Shown here: positions 1 to 10,796 of the stretch, one piece after another
Layout of the letters: every line of letters starts with the position of its first letter
Numbering within the stretch: position 1 is the first letter of the stretch
Assembly (NCBI GenBank): GCA_965644315.1
Contig: CBFFRQ010000057.1
Location: 620,001-684,000, forward strand
Source of the DNA: Caecitellus pseudoparvulus
Lineage: Eukaryota > Bigyra: Bicosoecida
Direction of reading: 5' to 3'
Length of the DNA: 64,000 bases
The notes under the pieces: generated by a model
Seen by the model: only the letters and a program-made list of their open reading frames with translations
The model's database searches: none
What the model was told of the DNA's origin: nothing
Position numbers and translations under genes: made by a program

Positions 1-1
1 C

Positions 2-106
<105 letters not shown>

Positions 107-178
107 AGCCGCCGCAGACGCTGGCCGTGCCCCAATGCATTCCGTGTTCCGGTGCGGGCTTCCCTTGCCACTGAGCTC

Positions 179-3100
179 TCAACCGCGAGCGGGGGGGGTG
201 CTGTGCCCTTGCTGCTCCTGGTCCTGCAGCCCTAAGGAGCCAAGCTCCCCGTCCGGCACCAGCCCCAGCCCCAGCGCACCCCCAAACCCACCGCCACCCT
301 CCATGCGCCCAGGCGAGCCGGCAGCAGCAGCACTGCTGGAGCTGGACTTGTCTGCATGTGGGGGGGGCGTGGCACCCCACAGTCCCTCTGCCAGGGTGCC
401 ACCTGGGGAATAGGCGCCCAGGGAGTCGCCGAAGGAATCCTTCATAGCTGCGCCAGCTGGCCCTGCATCAGTGACGCCCCGGGAGACGCCAGGCACAGGC
501 ATGCCCTGCCCCTGCAGCGCCACCATGGAGCCCTGCAGGCCCGACAGCGGCGACCCGAAGCCCAGCGCTGCAGAGGTTGACAGCGCAGGCTCCCCACTGC
601 TGGCTGGCGTCGCGTAGCTGGCGGAGAAGGTGCCCCAGGGGGCGGCGGAGCTGGCTGCGGCGTCGTCCCCAGGTGAGCTGCCCCACTGCATGGGCGCTGG
701 CACCCCTGCAAACGGCACTGGCGGCTGTGGCTGCTGTGGAAACACGCTAGCGTGTGGCATCATGCCGTGCGTGGGGTGGGCCATGGGGAAGGGCATGCCG
801 TGGGTGGGCATGGGCATGCCTGCCGCTGGGAAGGGCGCGGGCATGCCCATGCCAGGGTATCCCTGCCCCTGCATGGGGAAGGGCATGGGCATGCCAAATG
901 GCCCACCTGCACTGCCGATGATGGTCTCCCCCTCCGGCTCCTCCTCCTCTGCGTCAGCTGAGCCAAGGCGGGAAGTGGCTTGGGGCGTCAACCCCGCCAC
1001 TGGCAGCTGGTCCCCCCGCACAATGCCTGTTGGGCGTGTGTTGCCAGCAATGGCAGCCACACGGCGGGGGCCGTGAGAGCCTGTCGTGCGCCTGCCCGTC
1101 GCCTCCACGTCCACAAGGCGCCTGCCGCTGACGTTGCGTGCGGAAGTGCGGCCTTGAGCTGGGCGGCCGCCCCGGCCCCGCCGTGGACGCCGGGAAGCAG
1201 ACCCTGCATGGGCTTGGGGCGCTTTGCCTCGTGGGGCAGGCTGGACACGGGCCGCCTCCGACTCCTCGCCCGCCTCCTCAGCCTTAGGAGAGACACCCTC
1301 CATGCCAGCTTCCAGCACCGCTGCCTGCTGAGGAGCTGATGGTGGCTGTGCCTCGGGCTGGCCTGGTCCGAAACGCATCACAGTGCGCGTAGAGACCGCC
1401 GCGTCAGTGCCCTGTGCATCTGCCGCACCACCCTCTGTCCCCCCCGATCCGCCTACCTGTGCCTTGGGCTTGACGAAGCCACCAGCCTTGCGGGGGCGCT
1501 TGGGACGCTGCTTCCCTCCAGATCGCTTGGAACCCTTGCGCTGGGCCGCGGCGGCAGCCACCAGGGCAGCAGTGGCCGGGGCTGTCGTGCCGGGCGCAGC
1601 GGGGCTGGAGGGTGCAGCAGGTGGGGGTGCACTGGCGGCGGAGGGTGCCTCTGCACCCTTGGCGCTGTCGTGCTGGGCAGCATCCTCGCCGCCGGATGCC
1701 ACGTAACGGCTGGAGCCCGGCGCGGCGTGCACCTCCACACCAGGCGTGTCGGCCAACACCCGAAGCAAGGCAGCCACCTTGCCGATGCGCTTGGCTGCGG
1801 CCAGCACAGCAGGCACGGCGGGGACGGCGGGGGCGTCCAGGGGCTGGGCCCGCCCCAGGGCCGGCACGAGCCCCTCCAGTCCGCCGAGGAACACCTTGCC
1901 AGGCGCAGAGCCTGGGAGGACCAGGGCATCGTAGCAGCCGGTGAGGGGCAGGAACCCACGCAGGTCTGCCTCCTCAGGCAATGCAACGTCTTCCCATGCC
2001 AAGCCCTCAGCAGGGGGCTGCACCTCGCCCTCAGCGACAGGGCCCAGCATTGCCACGCCCGTAGAGCTGACGGCTGGAGGCGACACGCCTGCCAGGCGGG
2101 TCAGCATGTCCAGCGCCGTCGGCCCCAGGGTTGCTCCCGCCAGCAGCGGCCGCGCCAGCACCAGGAGCTTGTTCCCCAGGTGCACAGCGGAAGCCAGCAC
2201 GCTGCGCCGTGCACGAGCCAGCAGCTCATCTGGCTGCAGTTCCCTCGATTCAGATGGCCCAGGTGCTGCCCCCTTCTTGCCCTTGCCCCTCTTGCCCTTG
2301 CCCTTGCCCTTGCCCTTTGAGGCAGCGGCCTTTGCGGGGGGGCTTGTGGCACCCACACAGGCGTCTGGGTGAGTCCTCAGCCAGTCACACAGCACGCCGA
2401 TGGTGTCCAGCAGAGGGTACGTGTGCTGCTGCACAGCGGTGAGGGCGCTGGCGGCAGCTGCGTGTGCGGCAGCCACCGCCTCGTCCCCAGTCGCCCGAGC
2501 CAGCGTGCGCAGTGCTTTCTGGGCTCCGGCCAAGGGCTTGCCTGCCTCCTTCATCAGGGATCCCAGCAGTGTCAGGACTGCCAGCTGGCTGTAGCTCAAC
2601 ATCGCAGCTTTGCGCTGGGGATTCACAGTGGCGCCCATGACAGCGCGGGCGCCGCCCGCCTCGACGGAGTGCTCGCAAAACAGGGCCAAGCCCGCCATGG
2701 GTAGGAGGACACTGCTGGGGGGCATAGGCATGCCCTTGTGGCGGATGAGGCGGCAGACATCCTCAACCGCATCCCGCAGCAGTCCCGGGATGCGCTCCGT
2801 GGAGCTGGACGTCCACAGCATGCCGCTCAGGCGCACCCACGACAACAGCGTCCACCCCCGCAGCGCCCGCTGGCAGCGCAGGGCTTCTTGCATGGCTGCC
2901 TGCGCCTCGGTGTCTGCACCGGGCGCAACACTTGGCACGTCCAAGGTGCTGCTGCCCCACGAACGCATTGCCTTGATTTGCGGCGAACCAGCCAGGCCAG
3001 CCACCTGCTGCCGGTTGCGCTCCAGCACCTGCATCAAGTTGTCCCGCGCTGTGGGAAAGGGAGTCGCACTGGCCAGGCTCCGGGCGTACCGGTACACGGC

Positions 3101-3891
3101 TGTCAAGTCATCCTTGGCTGACAAGCACAGCACGGCAAGCTGGTTGTGGGGGTTGCCCCACCTGGGGGACAGCTGGGCAGCCACCTGGTAAAAAGAAGCG
3201 GCCTGGGCCACGATGCGGTGGCTTGCTGCCGCGTCCGAGCCTGAGTCCCGGTACCGCGTCAAGTCTCCGAGGTATAGGAAGCACTGCGCCAGGGTGGAGC
3301 ATTGAGAGGTGGTGGGGCCGCCAGCAGCTTCAGCAGCTGCCCGGATGCCCACGATGAGCTGCATGTACAGCTGTGTTGCTGCGTTGATCTCGCTTTCCAG
3401 TGCTTCCAAAGCTGCAGCCTTGGGCGTGGAGCCACCCTGCGCACCGGGAAGCAGGGCCAGTGCAGCTCGGGAACACACAGCACGCAGTGAGCGTGGCACG
3501 TACAGCTGCAGCACGCTTGCGCAAGGAGGAAATGGGCCCATACACGTAAGCTTTCCAAAGCTTCTGCTCGGCCCGGTTTGCCTTGGCCAGAGCCGGGGCT
3601 TCCTTGATCAGCTGGACCAAGTTGGCACGGACGCTGTGTGGCGGAGGGGCTGGTGTGCTTTGAGCGCGGTGGGCCGCCCGCTGCGCCGGCAGCACTCACG
3701 CGTCTCGGAGCTGGCCAGTCTTGGTTGAATCGGAATGAGCGCTCTCATGCAGGTGCTTGCGCAGAGCTGCTTCCGAGCTCTCAATGTCGCTGCAACAGGA
3801 GCAGTGCGCCGCGTGCAGTGCGGAAATCGATGCCCTGCCCCAAGCAAGCTTGCCACAGTGCCAAGGAAACCCACCTCAAGATGTGTGACAT
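179..3891 (-). CDS. SMG5/6/7-EST1 family protein (nonsense-mediated decay / telomerase-associated type)
   Basis: Inferred exons, in gene order: 3891-3875, 3789-3700, 3633-3504, 3436-179, giving about 1164 aa. The first ATG has an in-frame TGA just upstream. Introns of 85, 66 and 67 nt start GTGGGT, GTGAGT and GTACGT. The N-terminal helix ends in LWKAYVYGPISSLRKR, matching the W..Y.pI..fR signature of EST1/SMG7. The EST1 DNA/RNA-binding region follows (YLGDLTRYR, then S-F-Y-Q-V-A-A-Q-L-S-P and G-N-P-H-N-Q-L-A). Family members bind phosphorylated UPF1 in mRNA decay, or telomerase. The rest is low complexity: a KGKG-rich basic run near residue 450, RGRGGRP near 830, and a Met/Pro/Gly-rich stretch near 925-980. 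No PIN nuclease domain was seen, which argues for an SMG5/7 role rather than SMG6. Confidence 0.78.
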
Positions 3892-4254
3892 GTCAACTCA
3901 ACATTGTGCAGTGGGGGCTACCCGTCAGTTGCTTGGCGTGCGAAGTGCGACTCGCAAGAGTGGCGCACAGTCGATGAGCCACTGTCAGTGGCCTCGTGCA
4001 AACAGCGGTGAGACCGCTGCGGTAACGGGGAAAGAAACTGCAGAGTGGAAGCAAGCCAGAAAAGCTGCAGGTGGTGAGGAGTGCGTATGGAAAATGATGT
4101 GGCTGGCTTCCCGGTTTGCTGCGGACGTCACCGAGAGCAGCAGGCGCAGCACATGAATTTCCCCTTCATTCCAACACCGGTAGAGGCTTGCAGGCCACAG
4201 CCAACATACCATGCCCCAGCGCAGACACTCTGAACGGAGCAGCTCTCACTAACG
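3892..4254. other. Intergenic, 3' of lectin gene and 5' of SMG/EST1-like gene
   Basis: Both flanking genes are on the minus strand, so this 363-nt stretch should hold the 3' UTR of the lectin gene and the promoter of the SMG/EST1-like gene. No coding frame with protein-like content, tRNA or clear TATA box was recognised. Confidence 0.5.
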
Positions 4255-6420
4255 TCAAGCCATGCTCGGATCGTGTGGCCCAGAGAGCAGCTGCTGGGTG
4301 GGGGGTGGGGCAGTGAACCAGCCGCCCAGTGTCTGAAGGGCGTCAAATGCCGTGGTGGAGTGCAGAACACCAAGACCACGCCCCGAGCCCTCCTCGTGGC
4401 AATTAAGCAGCACAGGTACAGGAGGTGTCGCTGTCATGATGGGGAGCAGGGCAAGGGCAGCATTCAGGGACACTTGGGCAGAGTGCACCGCCACCTGCAC
4501 GGGGGCCAGCAGGCAGTTCAGTACGAAGGTCAGGATGCCGCCCCCGGGATAGGCGAGCAGAGCAGGGGGGGGCTGAGGCCATGCTTGCACTGGCTGCAAT
4601 GCAGCCGAAGCAACACCCGCATGCCACACCTCGCAGCGGCCGTCTTGAGTCCAGGACTGACTCACCGCGAACAGAGCCAGAAGGTTGCCACGCCACACAA
4701 CGGTGGTGGCTGCAGCGCCGACATCAGGCCACACCTTCGCGGGGTGCGCCCAGGCGCCAGCATGGTTCATGCGCTGCTCGCTACTGACGCCCATGACCGG
4801 TGCCAGCCGCACCCCCCCAGACACACCCAGCCAATAGGATGCTGAGCACACCACGGCAGTCGCCAGTGCGACAGTGACACAGGCGGCCCCGGCAAGGCAT
4901 GCAGTGTTCCGGATCAGGTGGGCTTCCCTCAGCCGTTGGCCTTTGGCCGTGTGTGCCTCCTCGTCATCTGAATCCCACTCCTCCCCCCCTGCCAACACCT
5001 CTCGGCGCAGAGCCAGGCGGGAGCCAGGCTGCCTGCCCAGGATGCGGTGGAACACATCCACCACGTCCAAGTACGGGACCAAGGCTAAAAGGGTTGTGGG
5101 GAGGAGGTGGTTCACGAGGCGGGTCCACACCCGGCGCGTGTGTGGCCCCGCCACGCAGCGCTGCACACAAACAGGAGGCAGCAGCGCCACCCGCACCACC
5201 CCCCCCGCAGCAGATGTGACGCAGGAGATGATGTCACAGGAACAGGGCAGGCAGGCTTTGCGCGGCCCGCTGCGCTGGGCATGCTGGGGGATCGCGCGGG
5301 CCCCGTCCTCACGGTCCGCCGCCGCTGGCCCCGGCGTGGGAGCAGGTCTAGGTGCGGCGGCTGCAGTTGGGGCTGGTGAGGGGCGGGTGCTGCTCGTGGC
5401 CGCTGGTGCCTGCGAAGCGCCTTGGCCTGCTCCGCTCATGGTTGGAGGGGGCGTCTGTGGGCTCTCCTCTCCGCGCTGCGGGCCTTGCGAACGGATGCGC
5501 CGCCGCACAGTGGTCGCCGGCACATCGGAGGTGCCGACTGCAGCTGGGCCCTCTGACACGTCGTCATGCCCAGCCTGGCCCCCTGGATCCTCTGCTCCTG
5601 TGGGTGGTGCCTCTGAAGAGGGCGAGGGTGGTACGGGCACGCCCAGGCGAGCTGCCAAGCACAGGCGGCAGCATCGTAGCAAGTGCGTCACCTGGGTGAG
5701 CAGCGCCAAGAAGCCCTGCAGGCCTGCCACAACGCAGCGCGTGACAGCTGCAACCCACGCCGTGTACCCTCGCAAGGCCAGAAGAGTGATGACGTGCCCT
5801 ACTCTGCTGTGCCCAATGCACTCCCCCACGCAAATGGCAATGCAGGCGACCAGCCCCAGCACAACGACCACAACTGAAGCCACCTTGCCGGCCATAGCAG
5901 CCACCAGGTCAGCCCGCTTCTCGCACACGAAGCTGTGCGCATGTTCGCAAGGCTCGGAGTCCAGGAAGCCCTTGCCTTGCTGGGATGGTGAGAGCAAGGC
6001 ACACTGGCCTGGCGTGGGAGTGCCTCGCCACATGTCGTCCAGCACCACTGGGTGCATGGCGGAGCCGTTTTCGAAGCGAAAGATGCCTCCACCATCCTCA
6101 TCCTTCAGTCCGACCCAACATGAGCGCCTGTCACACATTTGGGCTGCAATGACATGCGCATGCAGCGAAGAGTGCGGGTGCAGCAGGCGCCCTCCCAAGG
6201 CGTGGCAAGTCGTCGCGGCGACTGGCCAGGGCTGGCCTCTGGAGTGCACCGCGTGGTAGCACATGGGGCCGATGCGCCGCCAAATGTGGGGAGGGGAACA
6301 AGCTGCATGTTGCGCTCCCGACGAGTAGTGGTGCCGAGGCTTGCCCTGCACTGCACGGCCCCAACACAACACCAACACAGCTGCTACAGCTTGTAGCCTG
6401 GACCAGACAGGCATGGCCAT
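4255..6420 (-). CDS. Secretory multi-pass membrane protein with C-type lectin-like domain
   Basis: About 721 aa from the ATG at 6420; an in-frame ATG at 6459 would add 13 residues, and the longer open frame begins at GTG. Residues 1-26 form a signal peptide (hydrophobic core, end AVQG). Residues about 37-170 match a C-type lectin-like domain: SCWVGLKDEDGGG, a D-M-W-R-G turn, a Q-C-A-L-L strand, and a closing F-V-C-E. Typical calcium-binding EPN or WND triplets were not seen, so sugar binding is not assured. A strong transmembrane segment (VASVVVVVLGLVACIAICVG) follows, then further hydrophobic stretches, a Pro/Ser/Thr-rich linker and a C-terminal half with more membrane segments. Likely a surface or secretory-pathway protein; the arrangement after the lectin domain was not recognised. 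Confidence 0.7.
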   Translation of the reverse strand: MAMPVWSRLQAVAAVLVLCWGRAVQGKPRHHYSSGAQHAACSPPHIWRRIGPMCYHAVHSRGQPWPVAATTCHALGGRLLHPHSSLHAHVIAAQMCDRRSCWVGLKDEDGGGIFRFENGSAMHPVVLDDMWRGTPTPGQCALLSPSQQGKGFLDSEPCEHAHSFVCEKRADLVAAMAGKVASVVVVVLGLVACIAICVGECIGHSRVGHVITLLALRGYTAWVAAVTRCVVAGLQGFLALLTQVTHLLRCCRLCLAARLGVPVPPSPSSEAPPTGAEDPGGQAGHDDVSEGPAAVGTSDVPATTVRRRIRSQGPQRGEESPQTPPPTMSGAGQGASQAPAATSSTRPSPAPTAAAAPRPAPTPGPAAADREDGARAIPQHAQRSGPRKACLPCSCDIISCVTSAAGGVVRVALLPPVCVQRCVAGPHTRRVWTRLVNHLLPTTLLALVPYLDVVDVFHRILGRQPGSRLALRREVLAGGEEWDSDDEEAHTAKGQRLREAHLIRNTACLAGAACVTVALATAVVCSASYWLGVSGGVRLAPVMGVSSEQRMNHAGAWAHPAKVWPDVGAAATTVVWRGNLLALFAVSQSWTQDGRCEVWHAGVASAALQPVQAWPQPPPALLAYPGGGILTFVLNCLLAPVQVAVHSAQVSLNAALALLPIMTATPPVPVLLNCHEEGSGRGLGVLHSTTAFDALQTLGGWFTAPPPTQQLLSGPHDPSMA

Positions 6421-6802
6421 CGCTGATCCACTGCGCCCTCTCAGGCATGTGAAACCCATGAAGGCCTCAGGGGTGGGGCACCTCGCAGCTCCACCCCTTG
6501 CCTCGCTTCGATGCCCTCCAGGGACCCAGCGAAGTGCTACGCTGCAAAGGCCGCGTGCTAGACGTGGCAGGCCAGCGGCGCGCTCACTATTCAAGGCAAC
6601 GCATGGAAGCCCATCTGATGGCACTACTTGTGGTGATGTGTCGTAGTGGTTGGCTGTGGACTTTGCGTGCGCGCTGGACGCAGCGCCAGTGCAGCCCCCT
6701 TGCTCCCCGCCGAAGGGAGTTGCGGTCTTTGACCCTGCGGGAGCTGCTCAACCTTCCCGGCGAGCCTGGCAGCTGGCGGCAGCGCCGAGACCGTGTGGAA
6801 GC

Positions 6803-7849
6803 ATGGCCACCATCAATGTTCGCACTTCGACAGGGCAGCGCTGCAGTGTTGAGGTGGCTGACCTGCGCAGCAGCGTGCTGTCCCTCAAGCAGCAGGTGCG
6901 TGGCGTCGCGTGCCAGGAAACGCCAGGCCTCCGCCGTGCCACGCCTGTCCATGCACTTGCGCAGCTGGCGCTGGGCCCCTTGCGAGACACTTGCATAGGG
7001 AAGACCCTGCGGCTGATTTTCATGGGGAAGGTCCTGGATGACACTGCGTCCTTGGAGAGCGCCGGGGTTTCGGACGCCGCAGTGATGCATGCAGTGGCTT
7101 CCACGCCTCCTCCAGGCACGCTGCCGATCTTGGACGCCCACGGGCGCCTTGCTGCGCCACAGCCTGCCACGGCGGCATTTGCAAGTGGCGCGGCCCCAGG
7201 CACTGAAGCCCAGCAAGGTGACGTGGAGGAGGGCCGGCCGGCGCTTGCCGACAGCGGCTTCGGGCGCCTTCGAGCGCTTGGCATGACAGACGAAGGGATC
7301 GGCGTCCTGCGGGCAAACTACTACGGCGGCGTGCAGGAAGTGGCGCAGAGCCTGCCTCGACAGGAGGGCGAGAGTGACGAGGCCCACCTCGCGAGGGCGG
7401 AGACAGAGTGGATGCGGCGGCAAGGCCCCCTGTCGGAGTTCGCCGCAAACCTGCGCCCTCTGCTTGCTCAGGCAGCAGGCGTCGGAGCCGACGGGCAGGG
7501 CGGCAACGAAGACATCTTGCGGCGCCTGGCTGGTCGGCGTGGTGGGGGGGACGACGAAGGTGGGGACGGCGAGGGCCGGCGCGTTGGCACCGTGTCCGAC
7601 TTCCTCTGCGGCTTCGTCGTGGGGTACTTTGCCGGCTTCTTGGCCCTCTGCTGCATTTTCTCCAACTCTGTCTCCCAGCGCGCAGCCAACGGCATCCGCC
7701 TGGGTTTCATAGCAAACCTGCTCAGCCAGCTACTGCTGCCAGACATCACCTCCCCCAAACAGAGCGAGCCAGGCGTGGCAGCGCCGGGCTTCGGCTACCC
7801 CACGCTGCGGGGCGGCAGTGGCAGCGAACTGGTCATTGATGGCACGTAG
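6803..7849 (+). CDS. DSC E3 ubiquitin ligase complex subunit 3-like (ubiquitin-like + DUF2407 C-terminal)
   Basis: Exons 6803-6895 and 6965-7849, about 325 aa. The 69-nt intron (CAG/GTGCGT...GCGCAG) is a multiple of three without a stop, so it reads through as coding. It is called because removal restores a continuous ubiquitin-like fold: MATINVRTSTGQ, then K-T-L-R-L-I-F-M-G-K-V-L-D-D. The C-terminal part has FGRLRALGMTDEGIGVLR, an E-W-M motif, and two hydrophobic segments around DFLCGFVVGYFAGFLALC and N-G-I-R-L-G-F-I-A-N-L-L, as in DSC3/DUF2407. In fungi this Golgi/ER ligase handles membrane-protein degradation and SREBP cleavage. The start is the ATG directly before the ubiquitin-like strand; an upstream TTG frame was ignored. 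Confidence 0.75.
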   Translation: MATINVRTSTGQRCSVEVADLRSSVLSLKQQVRGVACQETPGLRRATPVHALAQLALGPLRDTCIGKTLRLIFMGKVLDDTASLESAGVSDAAVMHAVASTPPPGTLPILDAHGRLAAPQPATAAFASGAAPGTEAQQGDVEEGRPALADSGFGRLRALGMTDEGIGVLRANYYGGVQEVAQSLPRQEGESDEAHLARAETEWMRRQGPLSEFAANLRPLLAQAAGVGADGQGGNEDILRRLAGRRGGGDDEGGDGEGRRVGTVSDFLCGFVVGYFAGFLALCCIFSNSVSQRAANGIRLGFIANLLSQLLLPDITSPKQSEPGVAAPGFGYPTLRGGSGSELVIDGT

Positions 7850-7916
7850 CCACCTTCCCTAGCTGCCCCGTACATGTCGCTTCTAAATGCACCTCGTCGT
7901 GTCCCGGCGTGCCGGG

Positions 7917-9377
7917 CTAGTACATGGGCAGGCTAGCGTGGCGGGCCATGGCGGTCAGGCCACCCTTCACATTCACAGCATCCACTCCCGCGGCAGCCAG
8001 CAGGTGGGTGGCGGTGGCACTGTCCACACCCCGTCGACACAGCACGTGCACACGCCGGCCGCGGGCCCACTCCACCACACCCGCAACTGCCGCAGAGTCC
8101 CACTCCAGCTCTCGCAGGGGGGTGCACCGCACGTCACAAGCTTGAGACTCACGCAGGCCCACCAAGGACGCCTGCTCGGGAGATCTCACGTCCAGCACGG
8201 CCATGGGCTGGGCCGTCCCAGCAGGAGCATCCCCCCCTTCACTGCTGGCAGCACGGTTCAGCGACTCCACAAATGCCGCTGAGGGCAGGTGGGAGATGCC
8301 GTCCTGGCAACTGGCAGCAGCCGATGGCGCTCCCTCCACAGCAGACACACCGCACGCCTGCAGAGCCACGCCACTGTCCTCCAAGCTGCGAATGCCGGGC
8401 GCCTCGCCGCACACGGCACACTCGGGTCGGCGGCCCCGCAGCTTCACGACGCGGACTCGCATGTCCTCGCCATCAAGCACCAGCAGTCGGCCGGACATGG
8501 GCTTTCCAATGCCGGTGATGACTTTGATGGCCTCCAGGGCCTGCAGGCAGCCGATAGCTGCTGGCACGGCGCCGACGACGCCATTGTCGGCACACGAGTT
8601 CACCGTGCCCAGCGGAGGGGGGGTCGGATACAGACACCTGTAGCAGGGTCCCCCTGCACAGTTGTACACGGACAGCTGCCCGTTGTGCCCGAGGGCTGCG
8701 CCACTGACCAGGGGCACGCCAGCCAGCACTGCCGCGTCGGATGTGAGGTACCGGGTGGCAGGGTTGTCGCTGGCATCCACGAGGAGGCTAGCTCCGTCGA
8801 GGAGGCGCGCCCCACTTGTCGCAGTGAAACGCTCCACAATGGGACAGAGCGTCACGGCCGGGTTCAGGGCACCTGCAGCAGAGGCCAGGGACACTGCCTT
8901 GGCCATGCCAGCTCGCGGTGTGCTGTGGCCGATTTGGCGGTGCAGATTCGACACCTCCACAGCATCGTCATCTACAATGGTAATGTGCCCTACGCCTGCA
9001 GCGGCCAGGAGGAGCACAATTGGGCAGCCTAGCCCCCCCGCCCCCACAACCACCACTCGTGCTGCTTGCAACGCAGCCTGGGCCGCAGCCCCGAAGCCAG
9101 GAACTATCATTTGGCGGCTGTACCTGGCCAGCAACGGCGCACTCATGCACGCCTGGGCCCAGGGCACACACTCAGACTCGGTCTCCTTTGAATCCCCACT
9201 TGAACTTGCGTGAAATTCAGCACCAGGGCTGTGGGCGAGCGGTTCTTCAGCTGTGCTGGGTGGTGCGGAAATTGTTGCCCCCTCCAACTTGGCCACAGTT
9301 TTGCGCAGCTCATCGACCTCCGCACGCAGCCGAGCATTTTCATATTCTAACTGCTCAATTCTTGACGTCCCATCCAT
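7917..9377 (-). CDS. MOCS3: MOCS3/UBA4 adenylyltransferase and sulfurtransferase
   Basis: 486 aa, no intron needed. It should activate URM1 (tRNA wobble-uridine thiolation) and the MoaD-type protein of molybdenum cofactor synthesis by adenylation, then transfer sulfur with its rhodanese domain. Seen in order: a short coiled coil (residues about 5-35); the ThiF/E1 domain with GAGGLGCP and DDDAVEVSNLHRQIGHS; a zinc CxxC pair (GPCYRCLYP and ECAVCGE); the active-site region GCLQALEAIK; and a C-terminal rhodanese with V-L-D-V-R-S and persulfide loop CRRGVDS, ending NVKGGLTAMA...LPMY as in the family. Length matches human MOCS3 (about 460). It converges with the DSC3-like gene with 67 nt between stops. 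Confidence 0.93.
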   Translation of the reverse strand: MDGTSRIEQLEYENARLRAEVDELRKTVAKLEGATISAPPSTAEEPLAHSPGAEFHASSSGDSKETESECVPWAQACMSAPLLARYSRQMIVPGFGAAAQAALQAARVVVVGAGGLGCPIVLLLAAAGVGHITIVDDDAVEVSNLHRQIGHSTPRAGMAKAVSLASAAGALNPAVTLCPIVERFTATSGARLLDGASLLVDASDNPATRYLTSDAAVLAGVPLVSGAALGHNGQLSVYNCAGGPCYRCLYPTPPPLGTVNSCADNGVVGAVPAAIGCLQALEAIKVITGIGKPMSGRLLVLDGEDMRVRVVKLRGRRPECAVCGEAPGIRSLEDSGVALQACGVSAVEGAPSAAASCQDGISHLPSAAFVESLNRAASSEGGDAPAGTAQPMAVLDVRSPEQASLVGLRESQACDVRCTPLRELEWDSAAVAGVVEWARGRRVHVLCRRGVDSATATHLLAAAGVDAVNVKGGLTAMARHASLPMY

Positions 9378-9594
9378 GGCTCCAGCGCCTGAATGCTCGC
9401 CTCAGCCGTCCCCGTGTACTGCTTCGGTGTGGCGGTGGAAGCCCTCGCTCGCGGCAATGGATTCAGCCCAACGTGCAGGAGAGAGTGCCAAGAGGCCCTC
9501 GATCAAGCTGCAAACGGCCAGAGCTATGATGCAGTTTCGGAGGAAATGATGTTTGCGGCCAGCACAGCAGCGCCGGAGCCTGCCGTGCCACGCC

Positions 9595-10530
9595 TCAACG
9601 CGCCACCTGCTCCCCCTCCAACAAGGACGTCGTGAACATGTCCGTGGCGTAAGGCAAGATAAAACGCACACTATCCTCCCCTGCAACAACCTTGCCGTGT
9701 TCTTCGCACTTCAGCGCCGCGATGCTGCCAGGCGCCGTGTGCCAGCCCTGCCCGAGCTGGGGCACGCCCACTGCCTGCCCTTCCGCAAGGCAGCGGAGGA
9801 CCACGTCCACATGGCCTTGCAGCCAAGCATGGGCCTGCTGCTCAGCAGCTGTGTGTGCAGTGCCCTGCAGGCGAGCCAGGACCGACACAGACATGACACG
9901 GTCCAGGACCTGCTGCTTGGTGCTGACGTGCTGCCACAGGTGCTGGTCGTGGCGCAGAGGGCGGAAGGGGCCCCGCGCGAAGGCCTCCTTCCACTGGCCG
10001 CTCTGCTGCCGCGGGACGGAAGGAGGGTAGTATGGCCCCACGAACTCCTCGGTGGCCGGGGTGGTGCTCCAGATCAGCCCCAGCTGGCCGCTGGTGCCCA
10101 GCACCCGTTGGAACTCCGCCAGCACGTGCTCGTGTGCGAACCAGTGGAAGGACTGCGCGCACACGACAGCGTCTGCACTACCACTTGGGACAGCTGGCAT
10201 GCTGTCTGCTGCTTCCTTCACCCACGTCACGCGCTGCAGGCGCAGAAGGCTCTCCCCCATGCCAGCTGGCTCCACTGCAGTGACACGAACATCGGGGCGC
10301 ACTGTGACGAGTTGCCTCGTGAAGGTCCCAGGCCCAGCACCCACTTCAACAACATGTGCACCTTGTGGAAGTCCAAGGCGGTCCACGAACGCCTCCACAG
10401 CGTCCACGGGATACGCGGGGCGGCCGGCAGCATCTGTGCGACGACGGGGTACGAGCGATGGGTCTGTGTCCCCGCGAAATACGCTCGCCAACTGCGCCAG
10501 GCATGGGCTCCGCACATCTTTCAATGGCAT
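9595..10530 (-). CDS. Class I SAM-dependent methyltransferase (Methyltransf_11 type)
   Basis: 311 aa from the ATG at 10530 (the longer frame starts at GTG). Motif I is V-V-E-V-G-A-G-P-G-T-F-T near residue 70, with an acidic end of strand 2 (T-A-V-E-P-A), and a motif IV-like SADAVVCAQSFHWF. The N-terminus F-R-G-D-T-D-P then R-P-A-Y-P-V resembles the family that includes yeast TMT1 (trans-aconitate methyltransferase) and related small-molecule methyltransferases. The substrate cannot be inferred. The octamer ATTTCCGC lies about 80 nt upstream on the sense strand (10611-10618). Confidence 0.85.
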   Translation of the reverse strand: MPLKDVRSPCLAQLASVFRGDTDPSLVPRRRTDAAGRPAYPVDAVEAFVDRLGLPQGAHVVEVGAGPGTFTRQLVTVRPDVRVTAVEPAGMGESLLRLQRVTWVKEAADSMPAVPSGSADAVVCAQSFHWFAHEHVLAEFQRVLGTSGQLGLIWSTTPATEEFVGPYYPPSVPRQQSGQWKEAFARGPFRPLRHDQHLWQHVSTKQQVLDRVMSVSVLARLQGTAHTAAEQQAHAWLQGHVDVVLRCLAEGQAVGVPQLGQGWHTAPGSIAALKCEEHGKVVAGEDSVRFILPYATDMFTTSLLEGEQVAR

Positions 10531-10796
10531 TGGTGTCGAACCCTTCCAATGCTTCTGTGTGCACAAAACAGGCTGGCCTCCTTCGTGCTTTGCAACAGCG
10601 GCGCAGCGCTGCGGAAATCACTTCCCGCCGGCCCAGCATTGTGCTCGTCCAGTTGCCAAACGAAGGCTCGCAAGACCAGGCGCGGGTCGCAACCAGGGAG
10701 CTGCATCAGCACCGCATACTGTGGCACGCTGCCTTGACTTCGCAGGTGGTGTGTTTGAATTCTCCCACTTCGCCAGGTGCCCAGGCACACTCAGCG

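Noticed and set aside
3465-3560. A 40-nt third intron in the SMG/EST1-like gene
   Set aside because: A 67-nt GTACGT...GCGCAG intron fits the size of other introns and keeps the conserved YGPISSLRK motif.
4874-6259. 461-codon plus-strand frame
   Set aside because: Antisense to the lectin gene, rich in Arg/Ser/Pro with no domain; the minus strand has a signal peptide and lectin-like domain.
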